A stretch of 64,000 nt of DNA, from contig NW_020800330.1 in assembly GCF_003590095.1 (NCBI RefSeq), positions 12,501-76,500 of the forward strand, read 5' to 3'. Positions 41,901-49,526 of this stretch are shown here, in pieces. The notes under the pieces were generated by a model. The model searched no databases. It had not been told where the DNA came from and saw only the letters and a list, made by a program, of their open reading frames with translations. Origin of the DNA: Trichoplusia ni. Its lineage: Eukaryota > Arthropoda > Insecta > Lepidoptera > Noctuidae. Position 1 is the first letter of the stretch; the number at the start of each line of letters is the position of its first letter. A program made the translations under genes and the position numbers.

Positions 41901-44900
41901 GAAGACGGTAATTCTTACACATATTGTGCTAATGTGCTAATTGCATCACATAAGGTCAGGATAACATGGAAAGTTTATATCGGCTTTAGAGCAAAGAGAA
42001 TAGAACGTGACCCGTTTGGCAAGCCAACATTTGACATTCTGAGCAAAAGGCGTGGTCCTAATTATTCGTATGGCCTACATTTTTGTTTAATTCAATAATT
42101 TGGTGATATGACGAAAACGTGAAGATTTTGAAACACGCCTATATTTAATCGTTTGCTTGCGTTGTAAAGGTTTGGATTAAATTTTGATTTCAGAAAGTAG
42201 GGTAGTAGGATAACAAATAAGTTGCAATACCGCAATGCGCTTTCTTATCCCTATGACCTGTTACTAGATTTAAAACCCCCGTAATAAACTTTTATAACGA
42301 GTAGGAAAGCTATAAACCTAAAAGTATTAGGTACTTATGTAGGTTATGTTATCTTAAATCGGACATTTATATAAATAAAGTTAATTTTATTAGCCCATAG
42401 CATACCCCAATTACTCATAGACCACTTTGGATAATTGCTAGTTAAACATCAATTATTGTAATTGAATATTCAGCGAGTATCCTGTACTTAAGTAGACAAG
42501 ATCCGAGAGGTATCAGATAAAAACCTTCCTTGAACTTCCAGTTTAGTTCTGACAATTATTCATAGGCAGTAAACAAGAGGCTCTAAACAAGTTGGCTTCG
42601 TAAATACGATTCGCGAACAACGTTTTAGATTAGTTACGCAAATATGCCTAAACAGCAGCATGTGTGCGATCTGTTGTTTTGAAACATGCATGTATGATGT
42701 AGATAAGTGCGAAATACGAATAGACTTCCTACAGCGAGTGCGACTACCTGCGTACATAATATAAATGTTTGCCTGTCGCGTCGAGATTCTGCCAGAGTTG
42801 TTTGTCACCTTTAATGAAATACCTACTTTAAACCTAAACGAACTTTGCGTAAGGTTTAATATAACCTTAGACGTTTTGATTTATTTTTATTATAAATTAT
42901 GCTTTGTTATAATATGATAAACGCGGATTGCTAATATAATAAGTAAACTGAACAATTGTTTGCATAAGAGCCAATTTAAAAGCTATAAAGATAAGAGTGA
43001 ACAAAAACCTATTTTAAGGTGTTTTACATAGGTAATAGGTAGCTGTGTCATACACTTTGATTGAAATGCGTGAGACCGTAATTTTGTATGACAGGTTATG
43101 ATTTTCTCCCTGCCCTTAACATGGATCTATAATGAAAGTAATTTAACATGTCAGGCCAATTTATTTCTAGGGATATGGCATAATCGTATTGTTTTGTTTG
43201 TTAGACTAGTATCTTGTGATACCAATAGGCGCAGAGCCAAAACTTTTTTTGCCCGTCAAAAGAGTCTGTAGTTGTAAGTAATGTTTTAGGTCTGAGTAAC
43301 TCTCTATAAATAATAAGTCTATAGGTATAACGAAAATATTTTCCTTTGAGAGATACTATCACAGTTAGTCAGTTGATTTGACAAAAAGAGAATTAATCAG
43401 CCTTCAGAAAATGATGGGATTTATTTTATTTTTAGGTAAACATATCTACCATATATAACCAGTACTAAAAAGCTAAGCTATACAATGAAGAAAAAAGAAT
43501 TCTCTTAAGCTTTCAGATAATTATAATGGAGTTTCGAACGCTCAAGGACAATTAGTAGAAACCTTTCTCAAGATTGCACTAATTAGCTTATTGCAATAAA
43601 TGACAAAGGTTAAATAACACCAGCGTCGAGCGAAGTTATTTTTATAGCGGACATGTGGTCCGACGATACACAAGTGTTTTTGTTTCATTCAGTGCAACTG
43701 TACTTAGATACGAAGATTGACACGACTGACTGAAAAAAACATACAATAGTATATTATATTATATGTTGTGTAGGACTATGAGTGGATAGAAAATGGCTAA
43801 TTTTAAGATAATGTGATAAATTAAGTTATAATGAAGCTATTTTTCGTCCCCCGGCCTATTCCCGTACAATTTAATATGTTATACAAAATATGCTTAAATT
43901 AATGCAATGGTAAGCATAAAATTGGAAAAGCGCGGCCCCGATTATGATAATCCGTTTTAGAAAAACTACAGGATAAATAAAAAAGTTCTTCTGCTGTACA
44001 ACAATAACAAATCAATAACACAGAGTTAGGCACTATCCAATTTACAATAATATCATCGTATTGTTAATAAATAAAAAAATGCTGATAACAATAGTACTGG
44101 AATATTTTTTCCCAGTAGGAAAGTTAGGTACAAAAACAATTGAAGGTCAGACAAGGCCTAACTAGATGTGAATCACAAATGTAATAATAACAGATTGATG
44201 AGGTGATGTCATCAATGCAGGTTTAATTTGGTAAAGTGAACTTGATATGAAATTATTTTTATATGCGATACACATGAAACCAACCACACAACCATAATGA
44301 TTTATTGATGTTTTATGATTAAGTTTGCATGTGCTTGAAGGTTTTAATTTATCATTTTTATAAACATTAGAATTTTGAATGTTTAAATTTATCTCTAGCC
44401 CATCACAATTCTTTTACACTCAATTAATATTGACTACAAGGATAGCAAGTGGTAAGGAATAGTATGGGTCAATACACAAAACTCATTGTGCACCTCATGT
44501 AGTGGTTTTAATCCCCATCCCTACAAGCATTGTTGTCATCCACAAATGGATGTCTTATGCATGTGATTGTTTGCGAAAACCCTCCGCAATACAAGGATTA
44601 AAGTCCTTAATGTGGCGGTACCATCAAAGCAATGAATCAGCAAACAAAATTTATTAGTTTATTGACACAAAATAGATGGACAAGGGTGGTTTATTTCAAA
44701 AGATATACTTATCAGCATGCCGCAGTACAAGTGGTTGATATTTACGGTAACCATTGTATGACATGATTTATTTATTAAAGTAAGTAAGTATATCTTTTTC
44801 AGCTCTATTTATGTAAATAAACAGGAGTGGATTTAATTAGTCAAAATATTATATCTTAATAAGGCATTGTATTGATAGAAGAACTAGATCCTAATACTAA

Positions 44901-45762
44901 TATAATTTCTGATAAGTAATGATTACTTTAATATCTTGGATCAAAACAAGTGGCGCTCACGCGATACGGCCGCGCGGCGCGACATGACAAGAGTGACGCG
45001 AGTATTATAGATAAAATAAAACTTGTAATTTTTATGATTTGACCTAATTATTTTGGAATACTGTTTCAATGGATTTTGTGTAATTACATGTACTAACTTA
45101 CTGTTTTTTTTTCAAATTACTATGATTCAAATTGTGCGCAAAATATTTTTTTCAGGAATAGATCTTATCCATGGACACTTTAATTTATTAATTTAGGTAA
45201 TGATTTCAAAATAAATTGTAGCAACACCACATTTTATGTTATGTTAGTCTCACACACAATCCTCATTATACATACATAAACAATGGCCCTGACCCACTTG
45301 TTATGAGTTAAAATTTGTTCAAAACATTGCTAAACAACAAGAGATAAAAACGTGGGTATATCAGACATATGCCCAACCCCGCACAGCTGGCATAATAACA
45401 CTCTTTGATGGCAATCTCTCTGCTTATATCTATTCTCTTCGACTGATAAAGTTTGTTTTAACGACCAATAAAAAAGCGATAAACTTGGCTCACCCAGATG
45501 TCCATATACCGTTTGAACAGGTATATTGAGTTCTTCCAAGGCATTCTGTTTTAGTATAAGGTTCTCCAGCACGACGTCGCCTGCAAAACATTTTCCAAGA
45601 CATAAATAACCGCAATCACACAAGTGCGGCAACAATGACATCACCCGGCTGTATTAACTCACCGCCCCATATTCCTAGTTTTAACTGAGACCTGTTTAAG
45701 TTCTCCACGTAACTCCCCAGGAATCTGTTCAGCACGTCCACCACAATCGATTCGAACACCAT
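4473..45762 (-). CDS. Vps13: VPS13 (VPS13A/C-type bridge-like lipid transfer protein), complete 61-exon gene
   Basis: VPS13 proteins form long hydrophobic grooves that move phospholipids in bulk between membranes at contact sites (ER with mitochondria, lipid droplets or endolysosomes). I traced the gene by following open exons with AG acceptors and GT donors. It has 61 coding exons totalling 10,041 nt (3,346 residues plus stop), with all phases agreeing; insect and human family members are about 3,200-3,400 residues. It starts MVFESIVVDVLNRFLGSY at 45762, the classic chorein N-terminus, and ends at a TGA at 4473. Domain order is chorein N-terminus, extended repeating-beta-groove rod, VAB (adaptor-binding) region, ATG2_C/DH-like amphipathic region and a C-terminal PH-like domain. 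Exon coordinates are in the following entries. One intron appears to be GC-AG and exon 58 exists in two copies. I saw no canonical FFAT motif in the translation. The VPS13A/C type is judged from the best-matching motifs; VPS13B and VPS13D are less similar. Confidence 0.95.
5693..5795 (+). repeat. RTE-type LINE 3' tail (truncated copy 1)
   Basis: In VPS13 intron 59, antisense to the gene. The tail still reads RSWMRAAEDKSRW...AYVQQWTNMG and a stop, followed by a short GATGAT run. This is the C-terminus plus 3' end of a common lepidopteran RTE-like retrotransposon (TATGTCCAGCAGTGGA motif). The 5' part is missing. Confidence 0.7.
6572..6867. mobile_element. MITE with ~50-bp terminal inverted repeats
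   Basis: Left arm, from 6572: TACACCGTGATTTTTTAGTC... The right arm is its complement, ending at 6867, with about three mismatches over some 50 bases. Both ends sit at TA, which suggests a Tc1/mariner-type TA target. There is no coding capacity. It lies between exon 58B and exon 59 of VPS13. Confidence 0.75.
7217..7386 (-). CDS. Vps13: VPS13 exon 58, copy B (duplicate, probably mutually exclusive)
   Basis: This second 170-nt exon has identical phases (0 in, 2 out), acceptor GCGGTAG/GGC and donor AAGAG/GTGCCC. The donor is weak at +4 to +6. It encodes 38/56 residues identical to copy A (GVVDGVRGVLTRPIQGA, KGLGRGAVGLVVRP, GVVDFTN). Net charge is about +4, because three of copy A's acidic residues are gone. 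It has no stop and keeps the glycine pattern, so it appears to be under selection and not a dead copy. If spliced after copy A, the frame shifts to a TGA about 11 codons in. It is GC-rich compared with its flanks. Confidence 0.78.
7559..8961. mobile_element. Non-autonomous hAT element with 8-bp target duplication
   Basis: The ends are CAGTGGCGTGCA (7559-7570) and its exact complement (8950-8961), with partial complementarity continuing inward. The 8-bp duplication CCTAAACC flanks it at 7551-7558 and 8962-8969. Terminal CAGTGGCG and an 8-bp duplication are hAT hallmarks. The 1,403 bp carry no transposase frame. A strong plus-strand splice donor (AAAG/GTGAGT near 8272-8279) may be a leftover first exon, so this is probably an internal-deletion derivative. 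It lies between the two alternative copies of VPS13 exon 58. Confidence 0.85.
9172..9341 (-). CDS. Vps13: VPS13 exon 58, copy A (first of two interchangeable 170-nt exons)
   Basis: Acceptor TGTCAG/GGC and donor AAAAG/GTGACT bound a 170-nt exon that enters in phase 0 and leaves in phase 2. It encodes a glycine-rich amphipathic stretch (GVFTKPIEGA, FFKGLGRGAVGLVARP, GVVDFAS) that VPS13 relatives have once. Net charge is about +1 (7 basic, 6 acidic residues). It joins exon 57 (KGLVM) to exon 59 (AADMSEEV) with conserved spacing. The 170-nt length means it cannot be followed by copy B without a frameshift. Confidence 0.9.
9730..12227 (-). CDS. Vps13: VPS13 exons 51-57: ATG2_C/DH-like region (residues ~2786-3140)
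   Basis: Exons: 12005-12227, 11563-11738, 11340-11459, 11160-11269, 10852-11047, 10277-10426, 9730-9819. Motifs match the VPS13A C-terminal block: KYYKVLIQEFHVKVDMGLI, LYVLVLGLDVIGNPYGLVVG, GAIQGPGEFAEGLFLGVRSL and GAMGHGLAALSLD. Exon 57 gives DYQRRRRDNINKPPANLQEG and ends KGLVM in phase 0. In VPS13A/C this region carries amphipathic helices that bind lipid droplets and mitochondria. Exon 57 is followed by two alternative versions of exon 58. Confidence 0.92.
10155..10255 (+). repeat. RTE-type LINE 3' tail (truncated, decayed copy 2)
   Basis: Same family as 5693-5795: AGGAGCTGGATGCGCGTAGC, then TATGTCCAGCAGTGAACG and a GATGATGAT tail. The frame is broken by a small deletion and TGG has become TGA. 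In VPS13 intron 56, antisense to the gene. Confidence 0.65.
12453..12709. mobile_element. Helitron-like short element (TCTATACTAATA...CAGCTAGT type)
   Basis: Starts TCTATACTAATATATAAAGC and ends ACGAAGTCGCGGGCAACAGC followed by TAGT, a very common non-coding lepidopteran element class with Helitron-like 5' TC and 3' CTAG termini. There is no terminal inverted repeat or target duplication. Lies in VPS13 intron 50. Confidence 0.65.
12807..21167 (-). CDS. Vps13: VPS13 exons 36-50: VAB (SHR-BD) adaptor-binding region (residues ~1990-2785)
   Basis: Exons: 21031-21167, 20763-20871, 19389-19586, 18692-18848, 18332-18450, 17839-18063, 17379-17594, 16724-16795, 15601-15804, 15300-15437, 14756-14902, 14272-14420, 13807-13938, 13152-13367, 12807-12972. 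The VAB domain binds organelle-specific adaptors through repeated beta modules. Diagnostic strings are FHPKDYKEPILFSFRAKNFF, YTWDNPAGPRVIIFEGYKKR and WVSFLDGLQRVILFTDDP, all close to VPS13A. Exon 38 ends CAG/GCGAGC, so intron 38 seems to be a GC-AG intron; the frame into exon 39 (VTNALSHPVAVYYM) supports it. Exon 43 (72 nt) is short but phase-neutral, between good splice sites, and encodes IGHKYIPWLQ plus a Lys-rich tail. Confidence 0.9.
19587..20762. other. VPS13 intron 37, with a LINE-like 3' tail
   Basis: A 1.18-kb AT-rich intron between exons 37 and 38. Around 20255-20385 the sequence ends GTAAGATGAATAAATAAATA, which resembles the 3' tail of a non-LTR retrotransposon. No gene was seen. 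Confidence 0.4.
21244..24270 (-). CDS. Vps13: VPS13 exons 29-35: distal rod (residues ~1604-1990)
   Basis: Exons: 24127-24270, 23398-23704, 23005-23151, 22621-22814, 22126-22263, 21616-21765, 21244-21324. Exon 29 begins at a CAGCAG tandem acceptor, so residue Q may be optional. Exon 30 is extremely GC-rich and encodes a Gly/Ala stretch in the middle of the exon that looks like a species-specific loop. Exon 33 encodes WEPLIEPVEVLKDYQY, a recognisable VPS13 motif. Exon 34 has a second acceptor 15 nt upstream (start 21765 or 21780) that would add FLPYQ; I chose the inner site for its better pyrimidine tract. All phases agree. Confidence 0.88.
23530..23612 (-). repeat. Low-complexity GC block inside VPS13 exon 30
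   Basis: Near-repeats of GCGCCCCC(G) on the plus strand encode a run of Gly/Ala with single Arg residues on the coding strand. The frame stays open. It looks like slippage-driven expansion in a loop of the rod. Confidence 0.7.
24500..34612 (-). CDS. Vps13: VPS13 exons 10-28: extended lipid-transfer rod (residues ~528-1603)
   Basis: Exons: 34479-34612, 34038-34161, 33749-33901, 33493-33667, 33034-33230, 32689-32758, 32510-32605, 32064-32214, 31279-31586, 30908-31045, 30665-30767, 30112-30344, 29487-29642, 28946-29185, 28416-28631, 27730-28005, 27153-27322, 26651-26775, 24500-24660. The translation alternates hydrophobic and polar residues in beta-strand-like runs, as expected of repeating beta-groove modules, broken by charged linkers (Lys/Glu-rich after residue 850; Ser/Lys-rich in exon 25). 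Exon 25 has two donors 9 nt apart (low edge 27730 or 27721). Intron 27 (24661-26650) carries a hAT element with nested insertions. Confidence 0.9.
24851..25150. mobile_element. Helitron-like element nested in the hAT element
   Basis: Starts TCTATACTAATATAATAAAG and ends AACAGCTAGT. It is related along its length to 12453-12709, with about 45 extra bases. It is non-coding. Confidence 0.65.
25290..25840. mobile_element. Second Helitron-like element nested in the hAT element, 5' end unclear
   Basis: The 3' end GAAGCCGGGGCGGGTCGCTA followed by GT is a frequent lepidopteran terminus. The upstream half (ACTACTTGACGGATATTGAT, CATGAGCATGGATTTAAG) matches the usual body of this repeat class. It is non-coding and its left boundary is approximate. 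Confidence 0.5.
26877..27040 (+). repeat. tRNA-derived SINE
   Basis: An internal RNA polymerase III promoter is visible: an A-box-like TAGCTGAGTGGTTAAGACC near 26883 and a B-box-like AGTTCAATCCCC at 26936-26947. Cloverleaf pairing is incomplete and the body continues with AAACGTTTGTGTGATTC, so it is a SINE and not a tRNA gene. In VPS13 intron 26; boundaries approximate. Confidence 0.65.
31605..31895 (-). repeat. SINE fragment with B-box
   Basis: The minus strand reads GGTCGTAGGTTCGAATCCTG near 31847-31866, a good B-box, followed by a body ending near the GTCGCGGGGGTTTCACAAA motif at about 31650. The A-box is not convincing. In VPS13 intron 17. Confidence 0.5.
35012..45762 (-). CDS. Vps13: VPS13 exons 1-9: chorein N-terminus and start of the groove (residues 1-528)
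   Basis: Exons: 45663-45762, 45494-45580, 40219-40416, 38741-38964, 37828-37966, 36671-36869, 35924-36209, 35632-35746, 35012-35246. The first four encode Chorein_N, the cap that takes lipid from the donor membrane. Diagnostic pieces are LGIWGGDVVLENLILKQNA, VLKIPWKNLYGASVEATVE and KITDIHIRYEDSVT. Exon 7 holds the conserved basic stretch with EEEVLRRRRNWDW and exon 9 holds AMTPEEKEKLFRAIDYQE, both close to VPS13A/C. The start codon is the only Met that gives the conserved MVFES opening, and the exon 1 donor is GGC-G/GTGAGT. Intron 2 (40417-45493, 5.08 kb) is the largest of the gene. Confidence 0.93.
36210..36670 (+). repeat. RTE-type LINE 3' tail (copy 3) filling VPS13 intron 6
   Basis: At 36417-36520 the frame reads WMQVAMNRPRWRNYGEAYVQ then QWTAIG and a stop, followed by GATGATGATG. 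This is the best preserved of three tails. About 130 bp upstream may belong to the same insertion. As with the other two copies, it is antisense to VPS13. Confidence 0.65.
36965..37190. repeat. Interspersed lepidopteran repeat fragment
   Basis: The string CATCATCTAGTCTTTTCCCA, then GGGATCGGCTTCCAGTC and CTGTCAGACTTCCTAGCTTC, matches a widespread lepidopteran retroelement-derived repeat that I recognise by pattern. It is non-coding and in VPS13 intron 5. Confidence 0.5.
37967..40218. other. VPS13 introns 3 and 4 (around exon 4 at 38741-38964)
   Basis: AT-rich intron DNA of 0.77 kb and 1.25 kb. Short frames on either strand show no domain signal. No recognised repeat was seen. Confidence 0.4.
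40417..45493. other. VPS13 intron 2 (5.08 kb)
   Basis: This long first-region intron is typical for carrying regulatory DNA. Seen in it: a repeat-like stretch at about 40500-40700 ending in GACAGGCAGACACGACAC and a CCCC-rich end; a short TACTACTACTAT microsatellite at 41211-41229; a dispersed CCTCCGCAATACAAGGATTA motif at about 44579; and a GC-rich patch at about 44951-45000. No gene, RNA or full element was recognised. Confidence 0.4.
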
Positions 45763-48700
45763 CGCGAACTATTATTTCTTATTTACAACAGACTATTTGA
45801 TTTTTCATCACTCATGTCATGGTCCGACAGTAACACATTATTGCTAAAATTTGAACCAATACACAGAAGTTTTGTTTTGTATAACAAAACCTTTAAATAA
45901 AAGAAAATATCGATACCATCACGCGTGCTAAACTGATTCGAAAAATTATAAACTTCTTTTCGAGCTGAACGTAGATCGCAGCGCAAAATATATGTGTTGC
46001 AATACCAACAAAATATTTACCACACTAATTCCAGTTTATTGGTTTTGTTGGCTGTCGAACAAAAACATAGAACTTATTGTATGACTATATTAATTTATTT
46101 ATTCGCAGTTCGTGGTTAGTTCAATCGCAAAGGTTAATTGTGTAACAATCAAAAAATTTAAAGTTTACTTCGGATCGGACCCATTTTTGAACGACCACTG
46201 ATTCCAATCTTGCCATTTTACGAGGGCCAGTCGACATGAAGATGGAAAAATAACAAGTGGAAAGTGTGAAGTTATCATTTTATTCATTAAGACATAACTA
46301 AGTATCTAGCGTCCAGCCTCTGCTTACTATTAAGAGATGAATTAAGATTTCTATAAAAGCTCTACTCTAGCAAAAGCGGTGATTTTACGGAAAGATATTA
46401 ATGGGACATTAATTAACAATATTTTCCCCACAATTTTACTACCGTAGATTGGGTACTATCTACTTAGCTGGCAACACCATGAAAAGTTGTCACTTATGTC
46501 AAAACCCCGACTTGCCTCATTTCACGTTTGGATATTTATCCAAAGTATCCATTCATGTACATAATATTTCGATTACCTAGTCGACTAATTGTGACTTTAA
46601 TTTTCAACATTTTATTAAAAAGTAATTATAACCTCAAGAATTTTGATACAATAAATGAGCCTGATGTTGTTTTTCGTTAAAAAGAAGTAACAATAGGGCA
46701 CGTATCAGCTGACCATCTGTAGTAGTTTGGATTTGAACTGTTAATTTGTCGTTTCCACATATTTTTTTCCAAAGTTGCCCTTTTAGTAATTAAACAACTG
46801 AAAAAGAAGTGTAGGTTACAATGAAAGTTCATTATCCAGACTTCAAAACTTTATTGGCTTTAGTCATAACAATACTAGAAAGAGAAGAGAAAGCACTAAT
46901 GGAATGCTTTAATTTATAATAATGCCGGCATATGATAAAAGCTGAGGCTAGAAAACTTTAGGTCAGGGGTTATTTGTGGATCAATGATGAACAGTAATTA
47001 CAATTATATATAAAATGTCATATAACTCTAATATGTTAATAAAAATATACATTTTCGTGTAAGAATAACAGCCATCACATCACCCTTGCTTTTTTCTCAA
47101 ATATATAACTATTCCATAAAATATTTGGGGCTAAAGAATACATATTTAATTAAATATCACAATTCATCGAACTCAATCACATTCACACAGTTTTGTTAAT
47201 AAGAAACCAGAATATCATACATGTCATTATCTAGGTGACATAGTTTTTCAATGGGTACTAATTATCAAAATATCATTTTGTTTTAAAGAGAATCTCCAAT
47301 CATAGTTATTCAGATAAAACTGCTCACAGACTTCAAACTTCAACATCATTTTATTGCGAAACCATCATTTGCATTGAGCATGTAATAATATTTTAAACAG
47401 GTTTAGAAATTTCGAAAACTGGTAGTATGGATGTTGACCAAATATAAATACCAAGTTTAATACCAGGACATACTCTTATATCACCCCTTAAAATTGCAAA
47501 TCTTTACACTTTCAAAGTTTGATGTATAGGTTGTACTAGGTTACACAGATTGTGAAAAAGGGAAGAATAAAATTTACTACAAATTGCTATCCAGTAATAC
47601 AAAAAATTCTAGTGCCTCTATACCCTTATATTAGTCTATAGAGAAGACTCAGGTCTATAACATGGCGTTTGAAACTTTTAACACATTTATCTATTTTAGA
47701 AAGGATATTAAAACACATAACACCAAGTGCTAATAGTTATCCTTACAGACTAATTTTTATTCTTAATTCCGAGGAAATATTTTTGTCTACTGATTTTTCT
47801 ACATGCCCTTTTAGCCACTGAGGTAAGGTAATATTCAGCATGAGTACTTTGTTATTTAGCACCCCGTACTGCGAGCTCTGAAAGCTGAATGTGTAGAAAA
47901 GTGTTATCATATAGAAACGAGACTCTGAAACACGTATTCTAGTGCTCCAGCTCGCTTAAACAAAGGAGTCACTTACTTGAAGAGTTCATAGTACTGGCAC
48001 GGTGTTGCATGACATTGTAATATTTTATTCTAAGCAAGTCTCCTGAGTTTCAAATATATTCGAGGAACAAACATCAACACAGATTACTTTCAAACAAAAA
48101 CAATAAGAAAATTACTCTTAGGATGTATGTAATTATCTTCTTAAATAACTAAACTTAATCTTAAGCTGCATATATTTCATGTACAGTGTAGTTACATTGT
48201 TACTATGGAATAAACTTAAAATACTGCAGAAACTTGTGATTCAAATATATATTTAGAAAACTATGAACATTAACTGTTGCGTCGTTTATTATTTGTAAGG
48301 TATAAAAAAAATGTAAGACTCAATGACAGAGAACTCTCATTTAAGAATAGTAATTGGACGTAGTTATGCAAACTAGAACGAACCCACAACATATCAGTTT
48401 TGAGATAATCAGGTTTTTGTTTTAAAGGTGCGTTCCGTTGGGCGTATAAAATGTTCCTCAAACTCAGGTTGGTACCTTAAATGGATCCTTTTTTTTTTGC
48501 TTTGTGGCTTGCTATATCGGCCAGGATTTTTTCTGAGATGATGTAATACACCATAAACAGCCTATCTACATATATAACTCAATTTCACTCAAAGTGTGGT
48601 TTGGTTCTAGTTTGCATAAATACGTCCAATTTTTATAGGCTATGACAAGAACAATAAAGTTCGTTACTGAGTGTTAAATTATGTAAATATTACTCCTTTT

Positions 48701-49526
48701 TTGCAATCATGTTCCAAGAGAATAACAATATCATTAGGCGGTATGGGTTATGAATCAATAAGAGAGTAGACTACTAAAGCGGTATTATTGAATATTCTAT
48801 AAAATTGGTAGTGAGTGTAGACGGACAGTTTTGACTAATAATTTATATTACTCTATATGTCTGTAAAAAAGTGTTCTCTGTCTTTGATCTTGACGGCCAT
48901 ATGAAGCAAATTATTATGCTTTATCTCTTACAGACTAGCGAAAAGTATATATGTTATCGGCAATCCGAATTCAGTATTAAAACTAAAATAAACAAATTGA
49001 ACTAGTGCATTTAGTGTTCAACTAGTGCACTAATCTGTGTGAATAGGTAAACGAATTCAATCTAAGATTTATAAAAATACACATTTCATTTATGATAACA
49101 TGAAATTGTAGATGGTAAAAATTCTCACTGATTGAAAAAGAAATACATTAAGTATTTAATAATAATGTGACTGAATATGTTGACTGTTTGTGTTTATGTT
49201 GACTGTATTGTTTCGGGTAAAACGCTTCGGTCAGAGACATGTTAATTACCCTAACTATACACACACCAGTGGTAACATGGATATTCTACACTTGACTTAG
49301 GAATACGTAGTTACCACTGCCCCCCTCTACATATATTACATACTCAGATAAACATAGTAACTGACACTCATTTCGTTACTACATTATAACCATCTTGGTA
49401 CAAAAATATTTCCATTCATTTAAATTTGGTTTTCTGATGGCATATAATTTGATTATACATTCGTATATTATCACTTATAAGTAGTAATATTGGCTTACAT
49501 ATTATGAGCTAAGACCATTGTTTTGC
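45763..49526. other. Intergenic region between VPS13 start and CTP synthase stop
   Basis: The first few hundred bases above 45762 must hold the VPS13 promoter and 5' UTR; no TATA box is obvious. The rest is AT-rich without long frames. The part next to 49526 is presumably the CTP synthase 3' UTR. No RNA gene or transposon ends were seen. Confidence 0.4.
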
